Shown here: positions 16,519 through 24,694 of the stretch, piece after piece
Position numbering within the stretch: position 1 is the first letter of the stretch
How the letters are laid out: each line of letters opens with the position of its first letter
NCBI RefSeq assembly: GCF_001043175.1
Contig: NZ_CP011494.1
Coordinates: 372,001-436,000, forward strand
Reading direction: 5' to 3'
Origin: Marinobacter psychrophilus
GTDB lineage: Bacteria > Pseudomonadota > Gammaproteobacteria > Pseudomonadales > Oleiphilaceae
Length of the DNA: 64,000 nucleotides
Notes under the pieces: generated by a model
Database searches by the model: none
Told to the model about the DNA's origin: nothing
The model's input: only the letters and a program-made list of their open reading frames with translations
Position numbers and translations under genes: made by a program

Positions 16519-17242
16519 GTATTAGTCGGTTACCATCCCTGTCAGATTTGCGGCTTCCAGCTTGTGATCCAAGTGATTCCGGAGAATGTTGCCAAGACGT
16601 TTTCCATCGCGGTCTTGAAGTGCCTCAAGCATGTTTTCATGATCATTTACTGCTTTATGCCAGTAATCGTCGGTCATCCGAGAGGAATAGCGAATCTGTT
16701 TTATACGCTGACTCAAGTTACTAAATATTTCCAGCAACAAATCGTTTTTTGAAGCAAGCATGATGCATTCGTGAATTTGCTGGTTAGCGCGGAAGTATTC
16801 TTTCAGTTCGTTACGATGAAAATGCTCTACCATTGTAATATGGAGCGCACGTATATGGGCAACTTCAGCGTCACTGATGTTTTGGCAGGCGGCTTCACCG
16901 GACAACCCTTCCAGCGCGCCCATGATGTTGTAGGTGTGCTCGACGTCCTTAGCGGTCAATTGAGTTACTCGAGCACCGCGATTAGGTAGCATTTCAATCA
17001 GACCTTCGGATTTCAGAACTTTCAATGCTTCGCGGAGGGGTGTTCTGGAGATGCCGAACTTTTCGCAGAGGCCCTTTTCGGAAATTTTCTCTCCCGGCGC
17101 CAGTGTGCCGAGTTCGATCAATCCTCTGATTCTGTCGGCAGCTTCTTGATAAAGAACTCTCTGTTGTATCTTTTCCATGTGACCTTGTCTTAAGAGAAAT
17201 GGTGAGCTGCCGGCAGTTTTCGTGTGGCAGTTGTATCTCAGG
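16519..17242 (-). repeat. Direct repeat copy 2 (GntR gene plus leader)
   Basis: The partner of 9399-10122. Similarity stops just upstream of GTATCTCAGG, so the operator at 17268 and the small palindrome CAGGAT-GGA-ATCCTG (17239-17253) are found only beside this copy. Confidence 0.85.
16522..17178 (-). CDS. GntR/FCD-family regulator, copy 2
   Basis: A 218-residue FadR-type regulator nearly identical to the product of 9402-10058, with the same winged helix (KFGISRTPLREALKVLKSEG) and FCD domain. It is divergent from the GlcG-like gene, and a TGAATT-N3-AATTCA palindrome lies in the gap. The same palindrome recurs at 18177 and 23397 in front of the catabolic genes that follow, so I infer that this protein is their repressor. 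The ligand is probably the imported acid or its CoA or oxo derivative. Confidence 0.87.
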   Translation of the reverse strand: MEKIQQRVLYQEAADRIRGLIELGTLAPGEKISEKGLCEKFGISRTPLREALKVLKSEGLIEMLPNRGARVTQLTAKDVEHTYNIMGALEGLSGEAACQNISDAEVAHIRALHITMVEHFHRNELKEYFRANQQIHECIMLASKNDLLLEIFSNLSQRIKQIRYSSRMTDDYWHKAVNDHENMLEALQDRDGKRLGNILRNHLDHKLEAANLTGMVTD

Positions 17243-17267
17243 ATGGAATCCTGCCCTAAACTATACG

Positions 17268-17284
17268 TTGAATTTAGAATTCAA
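17268..17284. promoter_or_regulatory. GntR operator candidate, site A
   Basis: A perfect inverted repeat TTGAATT-TAG-AATTCAA in the divergent GntR/glcG-like intergenic region. It shares TGAATT-N3-AATTCA with sites at 18177 and 23397. Confidence 0.72.
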
Positions 17285-17453
17285 AATAAGGTGCGGCGCG
17301 CCGCTTTGCAAGGCTCAAAGGCCTTTAATGCCCTCTTTCGGTGATGATGCTCCATCCGTTCTGAATGTTCTGGGGAAGGAACAGCTGGGCCATTCCCCGA
17401 GACCGGAAACTTCTATGTAGATTTTCTCATCTTGAACGATCCAGGAGAATTAT

Positions 17454-17915
17454 ATGGCAGGTAAAGTTTTTCGATCCAGTGTAAAAATTTCAAGGGCGCA
17501 GGCTCGCCAAATCGTAGACGGTGCATTTGCTATGGCACGAGCCCGGGATATGGATCCGCTGACGGCGTTTGTTATGGATGGGGGCGGCAACATGATTGCC
17601 GCCGAACGGGAAGATGGCTGCGCACCGCTGCGCCTTCCGGTTTCAAGGGGCAAGGCGTTTGCTGCTCTGGGGAATGGTGCTTCCAGCCGAACGGTGGGCG
17701 AGCGCAATGAGCAACGACCCGCTTTTTTAGCGTCAGTTGCGGCGGCGGCAGACGGTCAGTTTGTCCCGGTAGCGGGTGGTGTGTTGATTCTAGACTTAAA
17801 CGATGAAGTGATCGGCGCAGTGGGAATTAGCGGTGCTTCTTCAGATGAGGATGAGCGGGTAGCGATTGCCGGAATTGAAGCGGCAGGGTTTAAGGTAGGA
17901 ACCGCTCCTGGCTGA
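17454..17915 (+). CDS. GlcG/HbpS-like small protein (DUF336)
   Basis: A 153-residue protein of the GlcG/HbpS family: ISRAQARQIVDGAFAMAR, FVMDGGGNMIAAER, SRGKAFAA, and a C-terminal VPVAGGVLILD-IGAVGISG-SDEDERVAIAGIEA motif. Members are small heme- or cofactor-binding proteins found beside glycolate oxidase, propanediol and other oxidoreductase genes; their role is poorly defined. It is the first gene of the unit opposite GntR copy 2. A flavin/Fe-S 2-hydroxyacid dehydrogenase lies at the other end of the same cluster, which recalls glcG beside glcDEF. Confidence 0.85.
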   Translation: MAGKVFRSSVKISRAQARQIVDGAFAMARARDMDPLTAFVMDGGGNMIAAEREDGCAPLRLPVSRGKAFAALGNGASSRTVGERNEQRPAFLASVAAAADGQFVPVAGGVLILDLNDEVIGAVGISGASSDEDERVAIAGIEAAGFKVGTAPG

Positions 17916-18149
17916 GACTGGGGGCGGCTATCGCTCGTTTTTAAAGCGCAACGTGGCCGCGTCCATTCCGTTCATTTTCAACAAGAGGACGGGCGCTACC
18001 GTGTGCCCAATTTTTTGCACTCAATGCTCACCGATGCCTCTATTCTATCCTTCACCCAGCTCAGTCTGAGTGTCTAGCCCCGTAATTTAGCCGAATTATC
18101 CAATCTCTATCTACGCAGCGAAGCCCGTTGGCACTGGTCTCGCGTCGTT

Positions 18150-18167
18150 ATTAGACTAAAGTCTAAT
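18150..18167. promoter_or_regulatory. Inverted repeat upstream of dctP (second system)
   Basis: ATTAGAC-TAAA-GTCTAAT, 7-base arms and a 4-base centre, 9 bases before operator site B. It could be a second regulator's site. The 459 bases from 17916 to 18374 hold no gene; the two palindromes are the only features I can support there. Confidence 0.45.
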
Positions 18168-18176
18168 ACATAATTA

Positions 18177-18191
18177 TGAATTATGAATTCA
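18177..18191. promoter_or_regulatory. GntR operator candidate, site B
   Basis: A perfect TGAATT-ATG-AATTCA palindrome 183 bases before the TRAP binding-protein start. It is the same 12 fixed bases as sites A and C. Confidence 0.72.
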
Positions 18192-18374
18192 TATTCGAAG
18201 TGTGGTTGATTCGAACGTCTCACCGGAACAATGGATTTCGGTGTAGAAACCGACGGGTCAGACTCACTGATCATTTTTGAAGGTGGCATGAAACGGCAAC
18301 ACGGTCATTTTGGAGAGATTTAACTATCGACGGTTTTGCTAACAAATAAAAACAATGAAATATCGGAGATCAGT

Positions 18375-19352
18375 ATGAAAATCTTGAAGACAGCATTGCT
18401 CGCTTCCGTGTTTGCGCTGGGTGTATCCGCCGCGCAGGCAGCAGAGACCCAAATCAAGTTTGGTCATGTAGGGGGCCCGGGATCTTTATTCGAAAAATCA
18501 GTCAACGAATTTGCAAGAATTGCTAATGCAAAGCTGGAAGGTAAGGCTGAAGTCATACCTTTTGGTTCCAGCCAGTTAGGCAGTGACGCCCAGATGCTTA
18601 ATAAATTGAAGCTGGGTACGTTGGATTTGGCTTTGCCCTCGTCCGTCATGAGCAGTGTTTCTCCCGAATTTTCGGTGTTTGAAATGCCCTATCTGATTGA
18701 AGACAGGGGCCATATGGAGCGTGTGCGAGATGAACTTGTGCGGGACGTGCTTTACCAGGCAGCAGAAGGCAAAGGCTACAGAGTTATTGGCGTTTGGGAG
18801 AACGGCTTCCGGCAAATAACCAACAATGTCCGGCCTATCGTTGTACCTGCGGATCTGGATGGCATCAAACTAAGGACCCCCAACGGGGTGTGGCGCGTTG
18901 AGATGTTTAAAAGCTATGGCGCGAGTCCAGCCCCCATGGCACTTTCCGAAGCTTTTGTTGCGTTGCAAACAGGCGCGATGGACGGTCAAGAGAATCCTCT
19001 GGTCCAAATCTACTCGCAACGATTCCACGAGGTTCAGGATTATCTGTCGATAACCAATCACGTTTACACACCCGCCTACGTGCTGGCTGGCGCCCGCTGG
19101 AGCAGACTGCCGGAAGACGTCAGAAATGTGCTGATTGAGACAGCTCAAGAAGTGGAAGCGTTTGCACTTGCACAAGGTGAAATGCTTGATAACAGTCTAG
19201 TGGAAAAAATGAAATCCGAAGGGATGCAGATCAACAACGCAGATCAGAAAGCGTTTGTTGCCGGCTCAGACACGATCTACAAAAAGTTCGCTGATGAAGT
19301 AGAAGGCGGTCAGGAAATGCTGGATAAGGTTAGTCAGCTCCGTAAGCAATAA
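18375..19352 (+). CDS. dctP: TRAP solute-binding protein (second system)
   Basis: A 325-residue periplasmic receptor with a clean signal peptide (MKILKTALLASVFALGVSAAQAA). The DctP core is present: GIKLRTPNGVWRVEMFKSYGA with the carboxylate-binding arginine, then PMALSEAFVALQTGAMDGQENP. I use the ATG at 18375 behind GGAGAT; the open frame begins earlier. It is the first gene of a transporter unit that continues into CoA and aminotransferase genes, so the ligand is probably the acid degraded by those enzymes. Confidence 0.92.
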   Translation: MKILKTALLASVFALGVSAAQAAETQIKFGHVGGPGSLFEKSVNEFARIANAKLEGKAEVIPFGSSQLGSDAQMLNKLKLGTLDLALPSSVMSSVSPEFSVFEMPYLIEDRGHMERVRDELVRDVLYQAAEGKGYRVIGVWENGFRQITNNVRPIVVPADLDGIKLRTPNGVWRVEMFKSYGASPAPMALSEAFVALQTGAMDGQENPLVQIYSQRFHEVQDYLSITNHVYTPAYVLAGARWSRLPEDVRNVLIETAQEVEAFALAQGEMLDNSLVEKMKSEGMQINNADQKAFVAGSDTIYKKFADEVEGGQEMLDKVSQLRKQ

Positions 19353-19449
19353 AGGACGATTCCCGCTTGCTGTGCATGGTTCGCGATCACTGTGCGGATC
19401 ATGTATTGCACGCAGGTACTAACCGGCTTTGGTGTTTCAGGGGATATCA

Positions 19450-20001
19450 ATGAATTCACTTACAATTTTTAAAAACGCCTATTTCAAGTTTCTTGAAGTT
19501 ATTGTCGTTGCCATAATGATTGCTTTGGCATCGGTTGTTACCGTCGGTTTTCTTTCGAGGCTTTTTGGATCACCGTTTAGTTGGTATGACGAAGTCGCCT
19601 CTGTGGGCCTGGCCTGGCTGACTTACTATGGTGCCGCGCTTGCTGCAGCCAAGGGTGCTCACATTGGGTGTCCGACCGTGGTTAACTATTTTCCTCCCTC
19701 AATTCGGTTGCCTATAGCATTGCTTGCTGAGGCAATCACTATTGGTTTCTTTGTTTTACTCGCCTACACCGGCACTCAAGTCGTTCTAATACTTGAAGGG
19801 TCAACGCTTATCAGTCTGACCAGCGTGTCCGTGCAGCTAACACAATCTGCAATTCCTATCGGGGCTGTCCTCTTTATAATCGCCGAGCTCTTACATCTGC
19901 CAGAAGTGATCGCCAGTGCCAAGGGTAAAGGGTTTACAGACCATGAGTTGGAAGAAGCGGGCCTCAGCTACGACAAGGCTTCAATAACCACTAAGCAGTA
20001 G
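19450..20001 (+). CDS. dctQ: TRAP transporter small permease (second system)
   Basis: A 183-residue four-helix DctQ protein with FSWYDEVASVGLAWLTYYGAA at the conserved loop. The start at 19450 follows AGGGGATATCA. The 97-base gap after dctP has only a weak imperfect hairpin, unlike the other two TRAP operons. Confidence 0.88.
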   Translation: MNSLTIFKNAYFKFLEVIVVAIMIALASVVTVGFLSRLFGSPFSWYDEVASVGLAWLTYYGAALAAAKGAHIGCPTVVNYFPPSIRLPIALLAEAITIGFFVLLAYTGTQVVLILEGSTLISLTSVSVQLTQSAIPIGAVLFIIAELLHLPEVIASAKGKGFTDHELEEAGLSYDKASITTKQ

Positions 20002-20029
20002 CATTGAGCGAGCCCAGGAGAATAATAAG

Positions 20030-21316
20030 ATGATCATTTTTTTAATGTTTGTTGGTTTGATATGCCTGATCCTAATTAATGTGCCTGTAGCGATAGCATT
20101 AGGTATTGTTGGTGCTGTGGCGACCGTCAGTAGTTACGGAGTCGCAGCATTGCCCAATGTCGCGATGGTAATGTTTGATGGTGCAACGAAGTTCCCGCTC
20201 ATTGCAATTCCACTCTTTATTTTGGCAGGCGCCATTATGAACGCCTCCAGCATATCCCGTCGCTTGATTGATCTTGCGTCGGCACTGCTCGGTTTTATTA
20301 AGGGTGGGCTGTCGATGGTTACCATAGGCGCCTCAATATTTTTTGCAGAAATTTCGGGTTCAGCTGTCGCAGGGGTTTCTGCCATCGGCAGTATTATGAT
20401 TCCGGCGATGAAAAAGAAAGGTTATACGAAGGAGTTTTCGGCAGCTATTTCATCCTCGGCGGCGAGCCTTGCAATTATATTGCCGCCGTCCATTCCGATG
20501 ATTCTTTATGCCGTAATGTCCGGTGTTTCTGTGGTCAAAATGTTTGTCGCTGGCATTTTGCCCGGGATATTGGGCGCCCTGGGTTTAGCTGCCATGTGTT
20601 ACTACCTGGCTAAAAAGAATAACTTTCCGTCGGAAGGTGAGTTCCGGGCCAAAAAACTCTGGGAAGCGTTCAAGGGTGCCATTTGGGCATTATTTATTCC
20701 GGTCATTATTTTGGGCGGTATATTTGGCGGGATCGTAACTGCGACAGAGGGTGCTGCACTGGCCGTTGTTGTTGCCATCTTCATTAGCACAATTGTTTAC
20801 CGCGAATTTAACCTGCGTATTTTCTACAAATCCTGTCTCGATGCGGGCGTTCAAACGGCTGTGGTTATGCTTCTGGTTGCGAGCTCTGCTGTCGTGGGGC
20901 TTTATCTGACCGAGACTCAACTCCCACAACAGCTCGCCAATTCCATCAGTGACATGACTGACAACAAGTACATCATCTTGGCGTTGCTCAATGTCATTTT
21001 CCTGATTCTAGGCATATTCCTGCATTCTGCCGCTGCCATCATCCTGGTGGTTCCAATCGTTCTTCCGCTGATTCTTGCGGTGGGTATTGACCCGGTTCAC
21101 TTTGGTTTGATCGTTACACTGAACCTGGCCATAGGCCAACAAACACCCCCTGTCGCGAGTGTGCTGATTGCTTCGTGCTCTATTGCAAAATCCGATATTT
21201 GGGCGACGTCACGCACCAACCTCTGGTTCTTGGCTGTGCTGTTCGTGATTCTCATCATAAATACTTATATTCCAGCCTTTGCCTTGTCATTGGTGAATCT
21301 GGTCTATGGCACCTGA
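20030..21316 (+). CDS. dctM: TRAP transporter large permease (second system)
   Basis: A 428-residue DctM protein with the expected motifs: FPLIAIPLFILAGAIM, EISGSAVAGVSAIGSIMIP, LPPSIPMILYAVMSGVSV and IGQQTPPVASVLIASCSIA. The ribosome site AGGAG precedes the ATG. It lies 28 bases after dctQ and 19 bases before the crotonase gene, so the enzymes are read from the same transcript. Confidence 0.92.
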   Translation: MIIFLMFVGLICLILINVPVAIALGIVGAVATVSSYGVAALPNVAMVMFDGATKFPLIAIPLFILAGAIMNASSISRRLIDLASALLGFIKGGLSMVTIGASIFFAEISGSAVAGVSAIGSIMIPAMKKKGYTKEFSAAISSSAASLAIILPPSIPMILYAVMSGVSVVKMFVAGILPGILGALGLAAMCYYLAKKNNFPSEGEFRAKKLWEAFKGAIWALFIPVIILGGIFGGIVTATEGAALAVVVAIFISTIVYREFNLRIFYKSCLDAGVQTAVVMLLVASSAVVGLYLTETQLPQQLANSISDMTDNKYIILALLNVIFLILGIFLHSAAAIILVVPIVLPLILAVGIDPVHFGLIVTLNLAIGQQTPPVASVLIASCSIAKSDIWATSRTNLWFLAVLFVILIINTYIPAFALSLVNLVYGT

Positions 21317-21335
21317 TAGCTGAAAGGAATACGAG

Positions 21336-22130
21336 ATGAGTAAACCTGACCAAGGCAGTGTCGACTGCAAGGTAAAACAAGGGGTGGCCTGGGTTGGCTT
21401 CAATCGCCCGGCAAGCCGCAATGCAATGACCTGGAGTATGTACGACGCACTGGAGCGCATTTGTGAAGAGATTGATGGGAAAGCCGACGTCAGCGCTGCG
21501 GTCTTTTATGGCTATGGCGGGGAAGCCTTCGTGGCCGGAACGGACATCAAGCAATTTGCTGACTTTCACCTCGGAGATCAGGGCATTGCTTATGAACGTC
21601 GTATTGACAGTGTGGTCTATAGCTTGGAAACCATGAGAACGCCGACCATCGCGATGCTCGAAGGCTTTTGCGTCGGCGGTGGAGCCGCTATTGCGCTTGC
21701 TTGCGACTTTCGCTATTGCACGCCCTCGTTGAAGTTTGGGGTGCCCATTGCCAAAACCTTGGGCAATTGCCTGTCAGTCACCAACGTTTCACGCTTGATG
21801 GATATTGTTGGCATCCCCAGAACCAAGGAAATTCTGATGGCAGCAAAGCTGATCGAGGCACCGGAAGCCGTCTCCTGTGGATTAGTCAGCGAAGTTTTTG
21901 AGGCAGATGCCATTAAAGATGAGGTCGACCAAAAGGCACAAGCCTTCAGTCAGCGAGCGCCGTTGACGGTTCTCGCTGCCAAAGAAGTGATCAACCGCGT
22001 GCTGGCATACAGACGGACGGCTGCAGATGTCAGCGATGACTGGGTGAGAACCTGCTATGCCAGTGCCGACTTCAAAGCAGCGGTAAATAAGTTTGTCACC
22101 AAAACACCGTTTGAATGGACCGGAAAATAG
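21336..22130 (+). CDS. Crotonase-fold protein lacking the catalytic glutamates
   Basis: A 264-residue enoyl-CoA hydratase/isomerase-family protein. The oxyanion-hole segments are intact (EAFVAGTDIKQF near 63-74 and CVGGGAAIALACD near 112-124). However, the region that carries both catalytic Glu residues in true hydratases reads FGVPIAKTLGNCLSVTN at 134-150: Ile138 replaces the first Glu, and no Glu occurs up to residue 160. It therefore probably does not do simple water addition; a lyase, hydrolase, decarboxylase or isomerase reaction on an acyl-CoA is more likely. Its partner is the CoA-transferase gene 39 bases downstream. Confidence 0.82.
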   Translation: MSKPDQGSVDCKVKQGVAWVGFNRPASRNAMTWSMYDALERICEEIDGKADVSAAVFYGYGGEAFVAGTDIKQFADFHLGDQGIAYERRIDSVVYSLETMRTPTIAMLEGFCVGGGAAIALACDFRYCTPSLKFGVPIAKTLGNCLSVTNVSRLMDIVGIPRTKEILMAAKLIEAPEAVSCGLVSEVFEADAIKDEVDQKAQAFSQRAPLTVLAAKEVINRVLAYRRTAADVSDDWVRTCYASADFKAAVNKFVTKTPFEWTGK

Positions 22131-22169
22131 CTGGCTTACCGAACAGCTTTTCCGACATGGAGAAAACAC

Positions 22170-23357
22170 ATGCTTCCCTTGAAAAACATAAAAGTTCTGG
22201 ATGTCTCGCAAATCATGGCTGGGCCCTATTGCACCATGGTACTGGGTGACATGGGGGCTGAGGTCATTAAAGTAGAAAAAGCCAATGGTGGCGATGACAG
22301 TCGACAAATGGGTCCTTACGTTAACGACGAATCTACTTGTTTTTCCCAGATCAACAGAAACAAGAAAAGCATTTCCTTAAACCTCAAAGATGAACGCGCG
22401 AGGGAGGTATTCTATCGGCTCGCCAAAGACGCAGATGTCATTGTCGAGAACTATCGGCCGGGAGTGACAAAATCTCTGGGGATCGATTATGAAACCATTA
22501 AAATGATCAACCCCGGCATAATTTACTGCTCTATTTCAGGCTATGGCTTAACGGGTCCGTACAGCAATAAAGGGGGTTTTGATCTGGTGGCCCAAGGCAT
22601 GAGTGGTTTGATGTCGATGACGGGCGAGCCGGGTCGACGGCCGGTAAAAACCGGCATTGCCGTTTACGATATCGGTGCAGGCATCACGGCGGTCTATTCG
22701 ATTCTGGCGGCGTGCATCCACAAAATGAACACCGGTGAAGGTCAACAGATTGATGTAGCCATTACCGAATGTGGCTTGCCTTGGTTCAGTTGGGAGGCGG
22801 CGGCGTACTTCACCGAAGGCACTGTGCCGGGAGCCACCGGCTGGCGTCATCGCGTATCAGCCCCTTATCAAGCCGTCAAAACCTTGGATGGTTACATGAT
22901 GCTGGGTTGCGCTAACCAGCGAACTTGGGAACGCTTCTGTCAGGACGTCATCGCACGAGACGATTTGATTATCGATGAGCGGTTTTTGACCAATAGCGAC
23001 CGTGGACGCAATGTCGACCAACTCGAACGTGTTCTGGAAGACATTCTGTCCCTCCGTGAAACAACGCACTGGCTGGACCGATGTGACATTGCAGGCGTGC
23101 CCGCTGGACCGATCAATAATTTCGCACAGGCCATGCAGGATGAGCATTTTCTTGCCAGAGGTATGGTAGAGGAAATCGATCATCCGGTGATCGGTAAGAT
23201 GAAAACGATCGGTTTTCCCAGCAAATTTTCCCGCACGCCCTCACAGATTCGTTTTCCGGCGCCCCTCTTTGCACAACACACTGATGAAATCTTGTACAGC
23301 GCTGGTTTGAGCGAAGAAGAGGTTAGTAATCTCCGCCAGGAGGGATGCATTAAATAG
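22170..23357 (+). CDS. Class III (CaiB/BaiF) acyl-CoA transferase
   Basis: A 395-residue family III CoA-transferase. The CoA-binding start (ILDVSQ-type: VLDVSQIMAGPYCTMVLGDMGAEVIKVE lies across 9-36), VIVENYRPG, and the catalytic Asp138 in GGFDLVAQGMSG are all present. It moves CoA from a donor such as succinyl-CoA to the imported acid, which activates it for the neighbouring crotonase. The acid cannot be named: carnitine, mesaconate, malate and oxalate transferases all share this fold. It is followed by operator site C and the aminotransferase. Confidence 0.88.
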   Translation: MLPLKNIKVLDVSQIMAGPYCTMVLGDMGAEVIKVEKANGGDDSRQMGPYVNDESTCFSQINRNKKSISLNLKDERAREVFYRLAKDADVIVENYRPGVTKSLGIDYETIKMINPGIIYCSISGYGLTGPYSNKGGFDLVAQGMSGLMSMTGEPGRRPVKTGIAVYDIGAGITAVYSILAACIHKMNTGEGQQIDVAITECGLPWFSWEAAAYFTEGTVPGATGWRHRVSAPYQAVKTLDGYMMLGCANQRTWERFCQDVIARDDLIIDERFLTNSDRGRNVDQLERVLEDILSLRETTHWLDRCDIAGVPAGPINNFAQAMQDEHFLARGMVEEIDHPVIGKMKTIGFPSKFSRTPSQIRFPAPLFAQHTDEILYSAGLSEEEVSNLRQEGCIK

Positions 23358-23396
23358 TTCATTAACGCGATATCCACCCATAATGCGGTTCTAATA

Positions 23397-23411
23397 TGAA
23401 TTCAAAATTCA
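23397..23411. promoter_or_regulatory. GntR operator candidate, site C
   Basis: A perfect TGAATT-CAA-AATTCA palindrome in the 91-base gap between the CoA-transferase stop and the aminotransferase start. It implies a separate regulated promoter for the last two genes. Confidence 0.7.
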
Positions 23412-23448
23412 GAATTTGCAGACACGACAGACTCACGGAGTATTCCCC

Positions 23449-24657
23449 ATGTTGAAACTTGACTTTCATCCCTCAGGTCGGCATTTCCTTCAAATACCTG
23501 GCCCGTCTCCGGTACCGGACCGTATTCTGCGCGCCATGAGCCTCCCGACGATTGACCATCGCGGGCCGGAATTTGGCGCCCTGGGGCTGGAGTTGCTGGC
23601 GAAGGTTAAGGTCATCTTTAAAACTACCCAGCCCGTTATTATCTACCCGGCATCCGGGACCGGTGCGTGGGAAGCCGCTCTTATTAATACGATGTCTACC
23701 GGTGACCGGGTGTTGATGTTTGAAACCGGCCACTTTGCAACGCTGTGGGAAAAAATGGCACTTCGGCTTGGCCTGGAACCGGAATTTCTGGGGCTCCCCG
23801 GGTATGAGGGCTGGCGTGCGGGTGTGCAGGCCAACATGATTGAAGATCGCCTCAGAAAAGATACAGGCCACACAATCAAGGCGGTGTGTGTGGTTCACAA
23901 TGAAACCTCAACCGGTGTAACAAGCAATATCCCTGCAGTACGCCGCGCTATCGACGCTGCTGGCCATCCAGCACTGCTGTTGGTCGATACGATTTCAGGC
24001 CTGGCGTGCGCCGACTATCAACACGATGCATGGGGAGTGGACGTAACCATTTCCGGTTCCCAGAAAGGTTTGATGCTGCCGCCGGGTATCAGTTTTAACG
24101 CTTTGTCGGATAACGCCATCGCTGCCAGCAAAACCTCAAATTTGCCTAAAAGCTTCTGGGCTTGGGATGAGATCCTTGAGGCTAACAAAAACGGCTATTG
24201 GCCCTACACGCCCAACACGAACTTGCTTTACGGCCTGAATGAAGCGTTGGATATGTTGCTGGAGGAAGGGTTGGAACAGGTGATCGCACGCCACCAGCGC
24301 TGGGCTGTCGGTGTGCGTACAGCTGTAGAAGCCTGGGGCCTGGAAGTTCAGTGTCAGGAGCCAGATGTCTATTCTCCGGTTTTGACGGGTGTCGTCATGC
24401 CTGAGGGTGTGGATGCGGATGCGGTTCGGCGACTGATCTACGAGCGGTTCGATTTGTCGCTGGGCATGGGACTGGGCAAGTCGAAAGGCAAGATGTTCCG
24501 AATAGGACACCTCGGCGACTGCAATGATCTGACGTTGATTGCCGCGCTAGGCGGTTGCGAGGCGGGTCTGAAGTTGTCTGGCGTGAACCTCAAAGGCAGT
24601 GGCGTTTTGGCAGCGTTGGAGTACTTCTCCCAGAACCGGCCGCACCACGTAAATTAA
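23449..24657 (+). CDS. Serine-glyoxylate-type aminotransferase (class V)
   Basis: A 402-residue PLP enzyme close to serine-glyoxylate aminotransferase: FLQIPGPSPVPDRILRAM, TIDHRGPEF, PASGTGAWEAAL at 68-79, ETGHFATLW and the PLP lysine at 206 in SGSQKGLM. It is a paralogue of BhcA (7113) but keeps the ETGHFATLWEKMA segment typical of SgaA, so serine plus glyoxylate to hydroxypyruvate plus glycine is the first guess. The ATG at 23449 follows CGGAG. It pairs with the downstream dehydrogenase behind operator site C, which fits handling of a 2-hydroxy or 2-oxo acid product. Confidence 0.85.
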   Translation: MLKLDFHPSGRHFLQIPGPSPVPDRILRAMSLPTIDHRGPEFGALGLELLAKVKVIFKTTQPVIIYPASGTGAWEAALINTMSTGDRVLMFETGHFATLWEKMALRLGLEPEFLGLPGYEGWRAGVQANMIEDRLRKDTGHTIKAVCVVHNETSTGVTSNIPAVRRAIDAAGHPALLLVDTISGLACADYQHDAWGVDVTISGSQKGLMLPPGISFNALSDNAIAASKTSNLPKSFWAWDEILEANKNGYWPYTPNTNLLYGLNEALDMLLEEGLEQVIARHQRWAVGVRTAVEAWGLEVQCQEPDVYSPVLTGVVMPEGVDADAVRRLIYERFDLSLGMGLGKSKGKMFRIGHLGDCNDLTLIAALGGCEAGLKLSGVNLKGSGVLAALEYFSQNRPHHVN

Positions 24658-24694
24658 CAGCGGTGTTTATAACGGTATAGACCAGGAGTAAACG

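Noticed and set aside
9402..17178. A composite transposon bounded by the two GntR copies.
   Set aside because: The repeats are regulator genes with no transposase or terminal inverted repeats; the IS3 piece is internal and dead. Duplication by recombination is simpler.
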